Source: Embleya sp045207655
Lineage (GTDB): Bacteria; Actinomycetota; Actinomycetes; Streptomycetales; Streptomycetaceae
Length of the DNA: 64,000 nucleotides
NCBI RefSeq assembly: GCF_045207655.1
Contig: NZ_CP108785.1
Coordinates: 4,402,001 to 4,466,000, forward strand
Reading direction: 5' to 3'
The notes beneath the pieces are model-generated. The model saw nothing but the letters and a program-made list of their open reading frames with translations. It did not search any database and was not told where the DNA came from. The position numbers were made by a program, and so were the translations under genes. Shown here piece by piece: positions 50,042 through 59,285 of the stretch (positions within the stretch are counted from its first letter, which is position 1; every line of letters begins with the position of its first letter).

Positions 50042-51510
50042 ACACGACCCTGGCCGTGTCCGTCGCGGGCATGCTGCTGATCGCCGGGCTCGGCGTCCTC
50101 GGCCGCCGCAAGCCGGCCGCCAACCTCGAGGAATGGACGGTCGGCGGGCGCCGCTTCGGTGCCGTGACGACCTGGTTCCTCCAGGCCGGCGAGGTCTACA
50201 CGACCTTCACGTTCCTCGGTCTCGCCGGCCTGGCGTACGCGTCGGGCGTCGGCGTGGTCTACGCGCTGCCGTACCTTCCGCTCGCGTACGTCGGCATGTA
50301 CGTCGTCGCGCCGTTGGTGTGGCGGATCGGCAAGGACCGCGGCTACCTCACCCAGGGCGACTTCTTCGCCGACCGCTACGGCAGCCGCGCGTTGGGCACG
50401 CTGACCGCGGTGCTCGGCGTGGCCTTCCTGCTGCCCTACCTCCAACTCCAGATCACCGGCCTCGGCCTGGTCGTCGAGTTGGCCACCGGCAACAGCGGCT
50501 CCGGGACGGCGAGCATGATCGCCGCATCCGTGCTGATCACCGGCTTCGTACTGTGGTCGGGCATCGGCGGCGTGGCACGTGCGGCGTACCTGAAGGACGC
50601 GCTCATGGTCGTGGTGCTGATCGTGCTGGCCATCGCCATCCCCGCGCACTACGCGGGCGGTCTCGGCGACGTCACGCACCGGCTCGCCGACACGCACGCG
50701 GCCAAGCTCACCGTGCACGACGGGCCGTTCGACCGCACCTGGTTCTTCACCAGCATGATCACCAGCCTGGTCAGCGTGATGTTCATGACCATGCCGCACG
50801 GCTGGCCCGCGGTCCTGGCCGCCAAGGACGAGAAGGCCCTGCGGCAGAACAGCATCTGGATCCCGTTCTACAGCGCCAGCCAGGCGATCCCGATGCTGAT
50901 CGGGTTCACCGGCATCGTGGTCGCGGGCGCGGCATCCGGCGGTGCCAACGGCGTACTGCTGCACCTGACGAACGGCGCCATGCCCGACTGGCTGGTCGGC
51001 GTCGTCGTCACCGCGGCGGCCGCGTGCGCCATGGTGCCGTCCGCGGCGATCGTGCTCGGCATATCGTCGCTGGTCGCCCGCAACGTCGTCCGGACCCGCA
51101 CCGAACGCTCGGGCCTGCTGGTCAACCACACCACCGTCGTCGGCGCCGTCGGCGTGGCGCTGGTCCTGGCCGTCGAGCGGCCGGACGCCCTGGCGAACCT
51201 GCTGCTGCTCACCTACTCCGGTCTCGCGCAGATGGCGCCCGGACTGCTGTACGCGCTGACCGGCCGCCGTCCGCTCGTCGGCGCGTGGTCGGTGGCGGCC
51301 GGAATCCTCGCGGGCGAAGCGGTGGTCATCTGGCTGACGTTCGGCGACAACGGCCACGTCGTGGACACCAACCACGTCAACGCGGGGCTGATCGGCCTGG
51401 GCGTCAACCTCGCCGTCGGCCTCCTTGCCGAAGCCGCTCGGCGCCTGGCCGTCGGCAGGCCGCCGACGGTCGACGCGATGCCGCGCCCGACGCGGAAGAC
51501 GGCCGCGTGA
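50038..51510 (+). CDS. Sodium:solute symporter family transporter
   Basis: A 490-aa SSS-family permease with about 13 hydrophobic segments. The N-terminal EEWTVGGRRFG and the FLQAGEVYTTFTFLGLAGLA segment (helix 1-2 with the ion/substrate site) are typical of the SSS/APC fold. It should couple sodium or proton entry to uptake of a small organic solute. The ATG at 50038 overlaps the DUF3311 stop. The next gene, an amidohydrolase, suggests an amide or hydrolysable ester-type substrate. Confidence 0.9.
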   Translation: MNTTLAVSVAGMLLIAGLGVLGRRKPAANLEEWTVGGRRFGAVTTWFLQAGEVYTTFTFLGLAGLAYASGVGVVYALPYLPLAYVGMYVVAPLVWRIGKDRGYLTQGDFFADRYGSRALGTLTAVLGVAFLLPYLQLQITGLGLVVELATGNSGSGTASMIAASVLITGFVLWSGIGGVARAAYLKDALMVVVLIVLAIAIPAHYAGGLGDVTHRLADTHAAKLTVHDGPFDRTWFFTSMITSLVSVMFMTMPHGWPAVLAAKDEKALRQNSIWIPFYSASQAIPMLIGFTGIVVAGAASGGANGVLLHLTNGAMPDWLVGVVVTAAAACAMVPSAAIVLGISSLVARNVVRTRTERSGLLVNHTTVVGAVGVALVLAVERPDALANLLLLTYSGLAQMAPGLLYALTGRRPLVGAWSVAAGILAGEAVVIWLTFGDNGHVVDTNHVNAGLIGLGVNLAVGLLAEAARRLAVGRPPTVDAMPRPTRKTAA

Positions 51511-51565
51511 GCCCGGCACCGGCCGAGCCCGAGCCCGAACGACACGACAGGGAACAAACGAACGA

Positions 51566-53266
51566 ATGGCACATGCAATGACGACCCACGGCATCCACGG
51601 CGCCACGGCATCCGTTCCGGGGAGCAGCCTGTCCCACCCGGACGAGCCCACCGCGAGGATCTTCCGATCCCGCCGCATCATCACCCTCGCCGACTCGGGC
51701 GGTGCCGCGACCGCCGAACCGGAGGCCTTCGCCACCTTCGGAGATCGCGTCGTCGCCGTCGGGGACGTCGCCGACCTGCGGTCGCGCCTTCCCGCAGCCG
51801 AGCTGGTCGACCTCGGCGACGCCGTCGTGGTCCCGGGCTTCAACGACGCGCACTGCCACCCCGCCGGGCTGGCGGACACCCGCATGCGGGTGCCACTGAC
51901 GCCGCAGACCCTGGCGGCCACCGGCGGATCACGCGACCCGCTCGCGGAGCGCGTCCGAGCGACCCCGCCCGGAGGCTGGGTGGTGGCCGAGGGATACGAC
52001 CCCAACGCCGACCCGCAGGGCCGCCTCGATCGTGCGGCCCTGGACGCGATATCCACCGAACACCCGCTCCTCGCCGTGCACTTCTCGTGCCACATGGCCG
52101 TCGCCAACTCCCGCGCTCTGGAACTCGCCGGCTACCGCGACACCGACCTCGACCCGAACGGAGGCACGCTCGGCCGCGAAGCGGACGGTCGGCTCGACGG
52201 GTGGATGTACGAGGGCGCGTGGTTCGACCAGTGGTTCCGCCCGAGCGGCGCCCCCGAACTGCTGGGCGAGTTCACCCTCGACGACCTGGTCCCGTCGTTC
52301 ACCGAGGTGGTCCGTGAGTTCCACGCGGCGGGCATCACCTCCTGGTGCGACGCGTTGGTCTCGCCGCGCGAACTGCGGCTGTACCAGGAGGCCGCGCACC
52401 GCGGGGTCCTCACCGCCCGCGTCGGCATGCTCATGTGGCACCGCTACTTCGCGGACCTGGCGCGGACCGGACTGCGCACCGGTTTCGGCGACGAGCGTCT
52501 GCGGCTGGTCGGCGTCAAACTGATGATCGACGGCGCGCTCGCGGGCGGCACCTGCCTGTGCCGCGCCCCGTACCCCAGCCAGACAGGCGCCGACAACGGC
52601 ATCCAACTCATGACCGACCAGGAGTTCGCCGACACGGTCCTCGCCATCCACCGGACCGGCAGCCGCGTCGCCGTGCACGCGAACGGGGACCTGGCCGTCG
52701 GCAAGGTCCTGGACGCCATCGAAGCCGCCCGCGCCGCAGACCCGGCGTACGCGGGGATCAATCACCGTATCGAGCACTGCAGTCTCGTCGACGACAGCCT
52801 GGTCGAGCGCATCGCCGCGGCCGGGGTCACCCCCGTGCCGTTCGGCTCGTTCGTCCACGACCACGGCGGCAAGCTGCGCGACTACTACGGCGACGAACGC
52901 GCCGCCGCGGCCTGCGGCCACCGCCGCTTCCTCGACGCGGGCATCCTCGTGGGCGGCTCCTCCGACCACCCGGCCGGCCCCCTCCCGCCGCTGCTCGCGA
53001 TCCGCACCATGGTCACCCGACAGACCCGCGACGGCGTAGTCCTCGGCCCGGACCAGCGCATCAGCGCCCGCGAGGCCCTGGCCGTCTACACGATCGGCTC
53101 CGCGCACGCCACAGGCGAGGGCCATCTGAAGGGCCGCCTCGTCCCGGGCATGCTCGCGGACTTCACCGTCCTGGGCGAGGACCCGCTGTCCGTCGCCCCC
53201 GAACACATCGCGGAGATCCCGATCCTTTCGACTTGGGTGGGCGCCCGGCAGGTGTGGGGCGCGTAG
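51566..53266 (+). CDS. Amidohydrolase (YtcJ/Amidohydro_3 type)
   Basis: A 566-aa metal-dependent hydrolase. The metal site is seen as GFNDAHCHPAG (His-x-His), Lys in GVKLMIDGAL, His in VAVHANGD, His in NHRIEHCSL and Asp in GGSSDHPAGP, spread over a TIM barrel as in YtcJ enzymes. Substrate probably an N-acyl or cyclic amide. ATG 51566 was chosen for the AGGGAA 11 bases upstream; ATG 51578 is a close alternative. Third gene of the operon, 55 bases after the symporter. Confidence 0.87.
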   Translation: MAHAMTTHGIHGATASVPGSSLSHPDEPTARIFRSRRIITLADSGGAATAEPEAFATFGDRVVAVGDVADLRSRLPAAELVDLGDAVVVPGFNDAHCHPAGLADTRMRVPLTPQTLAATGGSRDPLAERVRATPPGGWVVAEGYDPNADPQGRLDRAALDAISTEHPLLAVHFSCHMAVANSRALELAGYRDTDLDPNGGTLGREADGRLDGWMYEGAWFDQWFRPSGAPELLGEFTLDDLVPSFTEVVREFHAAGITSWCDALVSPRELRLYQEAAHRGVLTARVGMLMWHRYFADLARTGLRTGFGDERLRLVGVKLMIDGALAGGTCLCRAPYPSQTGADNGIQLMTDQEFADTVLAIHRTGSRVAVHANGDLAVGKVLDAIEAARAADPAYAGINHRIEHCSLVDDSLVERIAAAGVTPVPFGSFVHDHGGKLRDYYGDERAAAACGHRRFLDAGILVGGSSDHPAGPLPPLLAIRTMVTRQTRDGVVLGPDQRISAREALAVYTIGSAHATGEGHLKGRLVPGMLADFTVLGEDPLSVAPEHIAEIPILSTWVGARQVWGA

Positions 53267-53634
53267 GGGCCCGAACGTGTCCGGGACCGGCGCACCGACC
53301 GGTTCGCGCGCCGGCGGCCGTCGTGGGCGCGGCAGCCGTCGTCGCCCACGGGGTCGAACGCCGAAGTGAACGACGCGATGAGCGCCGAGACGACCGTGAG
53401 GGCCGCCGGGGCGGCGCTGACCCGCACCTTTCCACCGTCCGGGCCCGCACGAGAGAGGACGTGACTCGACGGCCGTCCGGAGAAGTTCGCGGCGGCGATG
53501 CACGTGCACGATGACGGGAGGACCTGTCGGTGTCCCCCGATTGCCGAGCGGGCATTCCGGCCGCGGGCAGGGCTTCGCCACCCGTTCGCCCGCCCCGCGG
53601 TGCGGGATGTCCGGAACGGGCCGACTGTGGAGTT
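53267..53634. other. 368-base gap after the amidohydrolase
   Basis: No recognisable gene; open frames here are Arg/Pro-rich. It should include the operon's end and the promoter of the small membrane protein that follows. Confidence 0.4.
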
Positions 53635-53901
53635 GTGAACAACCACCACGAATCACAGCACCGGTTCGGCGTCGACACCCGTGCGGTCACGGTGGGCAGC
53701 GTGCTCACCGCCTCGGGTTCGATCATCGCGCTGACCGGCCTGGCCATCACCGCATCCGCACTGCTGGGCGCGGTACGCAAACTGATCCGGGACTTGGACA
53801 CCCCGCCAGGCGAAATGGCCGCCGTGAAGCTGCGGCAGGCGAAGCACGCTTCACGGGCGGGGATGGCGGCGTGGCAGGAGGCAGCGAACGGTCGTTCTTG
53901 A
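53635..53901 (+). CDS. Small one-helix membrane protein conserved in streptomycetes
   Basis: An 88-aa protein. NNHHESQHRFGVDTRAVTVG precedes one hydrophobic segment (ASGSIIALTGLAITASALLG), then a basic segment and LDTPPGEMAAVKLRQAKHAS. The residue pattern recalls short conserved actinomycete proteins of unknown role. The GTG at 53635 has GGAG only three bases away, so the start is uncertain. It ends 37 bases before a very long palindrome. Confidence 0.6.
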   Translation: MNNHHESQHRFGVDTRAVTVGSVLTASGSIIALTGLAITASALLGAVRKLIRDLDTPPGEMAAVKLRQAKHASRAGMAAWQEAANGRS

Positions 53902-53937
53902 CGGACGGTCGTCTTCGACCCCACACACGCAACGACC

Positions 53938-53993
53938 GAAGACGGTGGTGTTCTCGCCGGCCCCGCGGGGCCGGCGAGAACACCACCGTCTTC
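53938..53993. terminator. 56-bp perfect palindrome (bidirectional terminator)
   Basis: 28-base arms with no unpaired centre, beginning GAAGACGGTGG and ending CCACCGTCTTC, centred between 53965 and 53966. Lies between a plus-strand gene ending at 53901 and a minus-strand gene ending at 54171, so it can end both transcripts. Confidence 0.8.
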
Positions 53994-54170
53994 TGCTGAG
54001 CCGTGCTTCGCCGCCCCGGACCGGGTGTCCGGGTCGGCCTGCCGACGCCAAGAGCGCCGGCCGCCTTCTCGAGCAGCCGTATCGCCTGCGGCAGCCGTGG
54101 GGGCGCACCATGTCGCCGAGCGGCGGGGGTCGACGCGGGTGCGAACTCGGACGCGGGTGCGGGCGACGCG

Positions 54171-55016
54171 TCACGCCGGTATGTGCCTTCGGGCGAGTGT
54201 GTTCAGGGCGTCCAGATCGATGTCGGAGAGGTCGATCTCGGCGGCCTCCCAGTAGGCGTCCAGCTGTCGCGGTGTGCTCGGGGCGACGACGGGGAGCAGT
54301 ACCGGCGAATTGCCGAGCAGCCATGCCAGTGCGATCTGGGCGGCGCTCGCTCCGTGGCGTTCGGCCACGGCGGTGACGGCCGATCTCGTCCGGGCCCCCG
54401 TACCCAGGGGCCGTCGGGGCACGAACACCAGGCGGTGGGATTCGCAGAACCCGAGAAGATCCTCCGTGGTCCGATCGGCGACGTTGTACGGGGCGTGGAC
54501 GGAGGAGATCTCGGTGATCGTCATGGCCCGCCGCACCTCTGCGATGCTGCCGGCCTCGACCCCGATGTGGCGTACCTTCCCCGCACGGCGCAGATCCGCG
54601 AGCACGCCGAGTCGGTCCATCCAGCAAGGCGTCTCGGCGGGATCCGCCGCGGGCAAGCGGTAGAGGTCGATCGTCTCCGTACGCAGTCGGCGGAGGCCGG
54701 CTTCGCACTGCGCACGGAGCCGATCGGGGTGATCCGGCGCGGACGCGCCACCGGTACCCGCGTTCGTGTCGCCGGCGCGGGCCGCGACCAGGAGGTGCGC
54801 CGGATAGGGGTGGAGCGCGTGAGCGACCCATTCCTCGGCGGTGTCCTCGACATCGACGAGGCGCGCCCCGCGGTCGACGGCTCGACGCAGGACGGTTCGA
54901 GCCTGTCGACCCGCCTCGGGCGTCCTCGGAATCCCCGGGGCGGTCAGGCCCCTGGTGGACAGACCCAGACGCTGGGGCAACGGACTTCCGCCGATGGTGA
55001 AGAAGTCGGGATGCAT
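54171..55016 (-). CDS. Aldo/keto reductase-like protein lacking the catalytic residues
   Basis: A 281-aa protein with the AKR barrel pattern (GLRRLRTETIDLYRL, GKVRHIGVEAGS, HAPYNVADR, FVPRRPLGTG, QIALAWLLGNSPVLLPV). Of the catalytic tetrad only the Asp (LVDVED) seems kept: the Tyr position reads Ala, the Lys position reads Arg in AARAG, and the His of the usual L-H-x-x-D is Pro (RLPAAD). It may bind NADPH without normal reduction. ATG 55016 with GGAG upstream. Divergent from the MocR gene, so probably its target. Confidence 0.78.
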   Translation of the reverse strand: MHPDFFTIGGSPLPQRLGLSTRGLTAPGIPRTPEAGRQARTVLRRAVDRGARLVDVEDTAEEWVAHALHPYPAHLLVAARAGDTNAGTGGASAPDHPDRLRAQCEAGLRRLRTETIDLYRLPAADPAETPCWMDRLGVLADLRRAGKVRHIGVEAGSIAEVRRAMTITEISSVHAPYNVADRTTEDLLGFCESHRLVFVPRRPLGTGARTRSAVTAVAERHGASAAQIALAWLLGNSPVLLPVVAPSTPRQLDAYWEAAEIDLSDIDLDALNTLARRHIPA

Positions 55017-55184
55017 CGTCTCCGGCCTTGTCGGAGTCGGCCGAGACGGCACTCGCTGGGTGCGGGCTCGGGTCGTGGTGTCGACGAGGTCGACGAATGG
55101 GACCGTGTCGAGTGATACCGCGGCGGTTTCGTGAGGAACCCCCGTGCACCGATCACCATGCGATGCTATGCACATACCGCATTC

Positions 55185-55216
55185 AGTGCAATCATGAAAT
55201 TGCACTCGGTGCAATT
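55185..55216. promoter_or_regulatory. MocR-type operator repeats
   Basis: AGTGCAAT (55185-55192), its inverse ATTGCACT (55199-55206), and a third GTGCAATT (55209-55216) in direct orientation 23 bases from the first. Mixed direct and inverted copies are typical of MocR regulator sites. Located between the AKR-like and MocR starts. Confidence 0.7.
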
Positions 55217-55251
55217 GGGAGTTCGGGAACGCTACGAGGCGGTGCACTTGC

Positions 55252-56589
55252 ATGGAAGACTTCCGACGCGTGGCCGACGCGGTCCAGGCGGACATCGAAG
55301 CGGGGCGGCTCCGGCCCGGCGATCGACTGGCCACCCAACGGCAGTTCGCCCGCACCCACGGCATCGCCAACTCCACCGCCGGGCGCGTCTACGCCGAATT
55401 GGGTCGTCGGGGACTGATCCTCGGTGAGGTCGGCCGCGGCACCTTCGTCCGCGCCGCCGCCAAGCATCCCCTCGCACTGTCCGACCCCTCGAACGCCCCC
55501 GCCGATCTCGAACTGAGCGTGCCCTCGGTCCCCGAGCAGTTTCCGCTGCTTGCCGAGGGCCTCGCGCGCATGCATCGGCCCGATGTCCTGCGGAACGCCC
55601 TTCTCCCCGTCGGCGTGTCCGGCACCCCGGAGGCCCGGACGGCGGCCGCGGCGACACTGGCGTGTGCCGGATGGGCCCCCGACCCGGCCGACATCCTCTT
55701 CGCGGGCAGCGGGCGCCAGGCCATCGCCGCCACCATCGCCGCGCTCGTTCCGCCCGGAGGCCGGCTCGGGGTCGAGGAACTGACCTACCCGGTGGTCCGT
55801 GCGATCGCCGCACGGCTGGGGGTGGTTCTCGTCCCCCTGGCCATGGACTCCGCCGGTGTACGACCCGCGGCCGTCGCCGCCGCGCACCGTGTGGCGAGAC
55901 TCCAGGCGATCTATCTCCAACCGACCCTGCACAACCCACTCTCGATCACGATGCCGGCCGAGCGGCGGAACGAACTCGCGGCCCTGGCGAACAGGTTGCG
56001 CCTTCCGATGATCGAGGACGCGGTCTGGTCGCGGTTCGGCGACACCGCGTTGCCGCCGATCGCCCTCGGGGCTCCGGAGCACGCCGTCGTCATCGACAGC
56101 CTGTCCAAACGTGTGGCGCCGGGCCTGAGCATCGGGATGGCGGTCGTCCCGCACCGGATCGCCGGCGCGGTGCGCGCGTCGCTGCGAACCGGTGCGTGGA
56201 CGGCCCAGCGCTACGCCCTGGAGGCGGCCACCGGGTGGATGAGCGACGGCACACTCGCCGCCGTTCTGGAGGCAAAGCGCGTGGACGCGCGCGTTCGTCA
56301 GGACGCCGTTCGCTCCAAGCTCGCGGGTTTCCGGCTGCGGACCGCTCCCGGCGCCTACATGTGTTGGTGGGAACTACCGGAACCGTGGCGGGCGGACACG
56401 TTCGTGGCGGCGGCCGCGCGCCGGGGCATCGCGGTCACACCCGGCGCCGCCTTCGCGGTCGCGCCCGCCACCGCCCACGATGCGATCCGATTGGGACTGG
56501 CCTCCCCGACCCCGGACGCCCTGTCGGCGGCTCTGGAGGTCCTGGCAACCCTGGCCGGTTCGATCCCGGAGCACGAACCGGTCGACTAG
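55252..56589 (+). CDS. MocR family regulator (GntR HTH fused to aminotransferase-like domain)
   Basis: A 445-aa two-domain regulator. N-terminal GntR winged helix: GDRLATQRQFARTHGIANST (~23-42) and RRGLILGEVGRGTFV. Residues ~100-440 are a fold-type I aminotransferase-like domain with the PLP lysine in IDSLSKRVAPGLSIGM. Such proteins sense PLP-bound amino compounds and control divergent genes, here the AKR-like one. The ATG at 55252 lies just after the operator repeats; GAGGCGG precedes it. Confidence 0.9.
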   Translation: MEDFRRVADAVQADIEAGRLRPGDRLATQRQFARTHGIANSTAGRVYAELGRRGLILGEVGRGTFVRAAAKHPLALSDPSNAPADLELSVPSVPEQFPLLAEGLARMHRPDVLRNALLPVGVSGTPEARTAAAATLACAGWAPDPADILFAGSGRQAIAATIAALVPPGGRLGVEELTYPVVRAIAARLGVVLVPLAMDSAGVRPAAVAAAHRVARLQAIYLQPTLHNPLSITMPAERRNELAALANRLRLPMIEDAVWSRFGDTALPPIALGAPEHAVVIDSLSKRVAPGLSIGMAVVPHRIAGAVRASLRTGAWTAQRYALEAATGWMSDGTLAAVLEAKRVDARVRQDAVRSKLAGFRLRTAPGAYMCWWELPEPWRADTFVAAAARRGIAVTPGAAFAVAPATAHDAIRLGLASPTPDALSAALEVLATLAGSIPEHEPVD

Positions 56590-56714
56590 CCTGCGACGAC
56601 AGTGCCGTGACCACACACGAACCAGGGCCCACAGCGCACCACAAGAGGGCGACGACGAACAGCCCGCACAGGACCTCGCCGATTGGCGTAACCGTCCCGG
56701 CTCCGTACAGCGCG

Positions 56715-57326
56715 TTACTTCCAGACCGTCGCCTTCATACGCACGTGCGGCTCCACGGGCACACCGAGGACGATCTCCACGTATGCCACGTGGCCTTCGT
56801 CGGTGGCCACGCAGTAACGCGTGCCCACCGCGGCGGCAACGGCTTGGCTGCTGCCGTACTTCGCCAGCGCGGCCCTGCATTCCGCGGGCGTCGCGGCGCG
56901 GGCGCCTTGGGGCAGGCGAGCGACCCTCGCGGTCGGGCCCTCCGTGGCCAGTGACGGTGGGCGGGCGTCGAACAGCGCCACGAGCTCGGCACCCGCGGCG
57001 GACGGCGTCGCCATGGGAGGCCCGGCATCCAAGTCCAGGTACTGCAAACCTGGTTCCAGCACGAGTTCGACGGAGCCGATGCGCACCTCGGGCGGTGCCT
57101 CGGCGGGTGGAGAGGCCCACGGTGGAACGTCGGGGGCGGAACCACCAGCCGTCGCCGGCAGCGTCCGCGAAGGCGAGCGCGCGGAGCCCGTTGCGGCTTC
57201 GTCCGAGCGGTCGCCTCCACCGAACGACAGACCGACGGCGACCCAGATCGTCACCGCGATGCCGACGACCGGGATGACGATCCCGACCACCCACCAAGCC
57301 CACTTCGGCTGACCATGGCCGCTCAC
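56715..57326 (-). CDS. Membrane-anchored hypothetical protein
   Basis: A 203-aa protein. One transmembrane helix (WAWWVVGIVIPVVGIAVTIW, ~9-28) near the N-terminus, a Ser/Ala/Pro-rich extracellular linker to ~75 and a compact C-terminal domain with one late Cys (GTRYCVATDEGHVAYVEIVL). The GTG at 57326 follows GGGGGA. No family recognised; the last part resembles small streptomycete surface domains with a single beta-rich fold. Confidence 0.7.
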   Translation of the reverse strand: MSGHGQPKWAWWVVGIVIPVVGIAVTIWVAVGLSFGGGDRSDEAATGSARSPSRTLPATAGGSAPDVPPWASPPAEAPPEVRIGSVELVLEPGLQYLDLDAGPPMATPSAAGAELVALFDARPPSLATEGPTARVARLPQGARAATPAECRAALAKYGSSQAVAAAVGTRYCVATDEGHVAYVEIVLGVPVEPHVRMKATVWK

Positions 57327-57721
57327 TCGATCCCCCGCCCGCTACGACCCTCGGAGCGTTCGCGACCCTAGCAAGCACCCGCACGCGCGCGAAGGCATTG
57401 GCGCCGAGTTCTCGTCCCGATGTTCCTCGACCACCGGCCCGGCGCGTGCCTCGGCCGGCCCGGGACGCATTCGTGAGCCGACGGCGCAGTGTTGTTCGCG
57501 GGGGTGCATGGGTGGTGCGGAGGTGGTGCGTTGGAGACGACCGCTCGACGGGGAGTACCGAGCACACCCCGCCTTTCGGGTGACATCAGGTCCTTGGCAT
57601 TGCCGCAGCACTCCACGGGTGGGCTACTTGAATGAGGAAGTGAAACCGTTGCGGTCGTCGAGGGGCGGGCGGGCTCGAGGGACGTCCCGTCCATCGACCG
57701 ATGGATTCAGGGAGCGACCTC
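57327..57721. other. 395-base divergent gap
   Basis: Promoter region for the membrane protein (minus) and the TIG/ice-binding gene (plus). No gene is supported; no striking repeat seen. Confidence 0.4.
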
Positions 57722-59038
57722 ATGCCGGTCTCACCAAACCAGGGATCCACAGGCGGGGGCGACGCGGTGACCCTCACCGGCAGCCACTTCACCGGCAGCA
57801 TCGGCGTGCGCTACGGCTCCCGCCAGGCTGCGAGCTTCACGGTCGTCAGCGACACCACCACCGCCACCATCACCCCCTCCGGCCACGGCCCCGTTCCGGT
57901 CTCCGTGACAACCGCCGGAGGAACGGGGGTCGTCGGCACGTTCTACTACCTGCCGCCGCCCTCCTTTCGTCTCACCCCACCTCCTGCGGGCCCGCCGGCC
58001 GGCGGCAATACGGTGACTTTCACCGGCCTCGGCCTCTACACGACGAGCGAGGTTCGATTCGGCACGCAGGCCGCCGAATTCACTGTCGACTCCGATGGCC
58101 GACTCACCGTGACGGTCCCCGCGGCGGCGTCCGCGGGCCCGGTTGCGGTCACCGTACGCGCCAGGGGCGGCGTCGGCGGCGGAGTCGTCTACACGTATCT
58201 CGACTCGCCGTCCATCACCGTCGTCACCCTCGACTCGGGCCCGGTCGGCGGCGGCAATGTGGTCGTGATCACCGGGACCGCGTTTTCGTACGCCACCAGC
58301 GTCACCTTTGCCGGCATACCCGCTCTCTCCTATCGGATCGCATCCGACACCGAGATCGACGCCGTGGTACCAGCGGGAGCGCTCGGCTCGGCCGATGTCT
58401 CCGTCACCACCCTCGGTGGCACCACATCCGCCTCGGACGCCTATACCTATCTGGGTCGCTTCGCGGTACTGGGCGGACAGTCGGTCACCAGCACCGGCCT
58501 CACCACCGTCACCGGAGACCTCGGCGTGAGCCCGGGAGTGTCCGTCACCGGATTCCCGCCCGGCCAGGTGAACGGAACCATCCACACTTCGGACGCGGAC
58601 GCCGTCGAGGCGCACGCCGATCTGGTCGCGACGTACGACGACGCCGTCGGTCGGATCCCGGACGCAAGCATCTCCGGAGACCTGGGCGGCCTGACGTTGT
58701 CTCCGGGCGTCTACAACGCCGTGTCGTCCATCGGGCTCAGCGGCACGCTCACGCTGGACGCCGAGGGCGACCGCAACGCCGACTGGATCTTTCAAATCGG
58801 ATCGACCCTGACGACGGCAACCGCAAGCCGTGTGCTCCTCACCAACGGCGCCACGGCCCGCAATGTCATCTGGCTGATCGGAAGTTCGGCCACTCTGGGT
58901 ACCGACACCGCTCTGGCAGGCAGGGTCCTGGCGCAGACATCGATCACGCTGAACGCCGGCACGACGGTCAACGGCCAGGTCCTGGCCCGCGACGGCTCCG
59001 TGACGCTGGACACCAACGGCGTCACCCGACCGTGGTGA
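57722..59038 (+). CDS. IPT/TIG-repeat protein with C-terminal ice-binding (DUF3494) domain
   Basis: A 438-aa protein. Three IPT/TIG beta-sandwich repeats (~1-80, 80-160, 160-245), each with G-G-x-x-V-x-(I/F)-x-G and ending G-G-(T/V)...YTYL. Residues ~248-438 form a DUF3494 ice-binding-type beta-helix (VTGDLGVSPG, LSPGVYNAVSSIGLSGTLTL, WIFQIGSTLTT, VIWLIGSSATLGT). ATG 57722 was chosen: AGGGAG lies about eight bases upstream and the first residues MPVSPNQGSTGGG match the gene at 60753-61499. No signal peptide is present with either start. Adhesin or ice-interacting role; export route unknown. Confidence 0.83.
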   Translation: MPVSPNQGSTGGGDAVTLTGSHFTGSIGVRYGSRQAASFTVVSDTTTATITPSGHGPVPVSVTTAGGTGVVGTFYYLPPPSFRLTPPPAGPPAGGNTVTFTGLGLYTTSEVRFGTQAAEFTVDSDGRLTVTVPAAASAGPVAVTVRARGGVGGGVVYTYLDSPSITVVTLDSGPVGGGNVVVITGTAFSYATSVTFAGIPALSYRIASDTEIDAVVPAGALGSADVSVTTLGGTTSASDAYTYLGRFAVLGGQSVTSTGLTTVTGDLGVSPGVSVTGFPPGQVNGTIHTSDADAVEAHADLVATYDDAVGRIPDASISGDLGGLTLSPGVYNAVSSIGLSGTLTLDAEGDRNADWIFQIGSTLTTATASRVLLTNGATARNVIWLIGSSATLGTDTALAGRVLAQTSITLNAGTTVNGQVLARDGSVTLDTNGVTRPW

Positions 59039-59073
59039 AGAACCCACACGCCGACGGATGACGTGACGACCAC

Positions 59074-59111
59074 TTCGGGGTCGTCCCCTCCGCCGCGGGG
59101 ACGACCCCGAA
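59074..59111. terminator. 15-bp-stem terminator between convergent TIG genes
   Basis: Perfect arms TTCGGGGTCGTCCCC / GGGGACGACCCCGAA with an 8-base loop, 36 bases after the ice-binding gene. Confidence 0.75.
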
Positions 59112-59285
59112 CCCTTCAACCCTTCGTCTGCATGCGTGCTGCCAAGCCCGAAATCGCCGACCCTGGGCGGCCGTTCGGATCCGCGAGGGGATGGCGCGCG
59201 AGCGGTGGTCGCGATCGCCGTGAAAGCGCGAACGCACTACGGCGGCTCGACGGCCGTCGGGCGGCTCTCGCGGGCGTTCGGCGTC

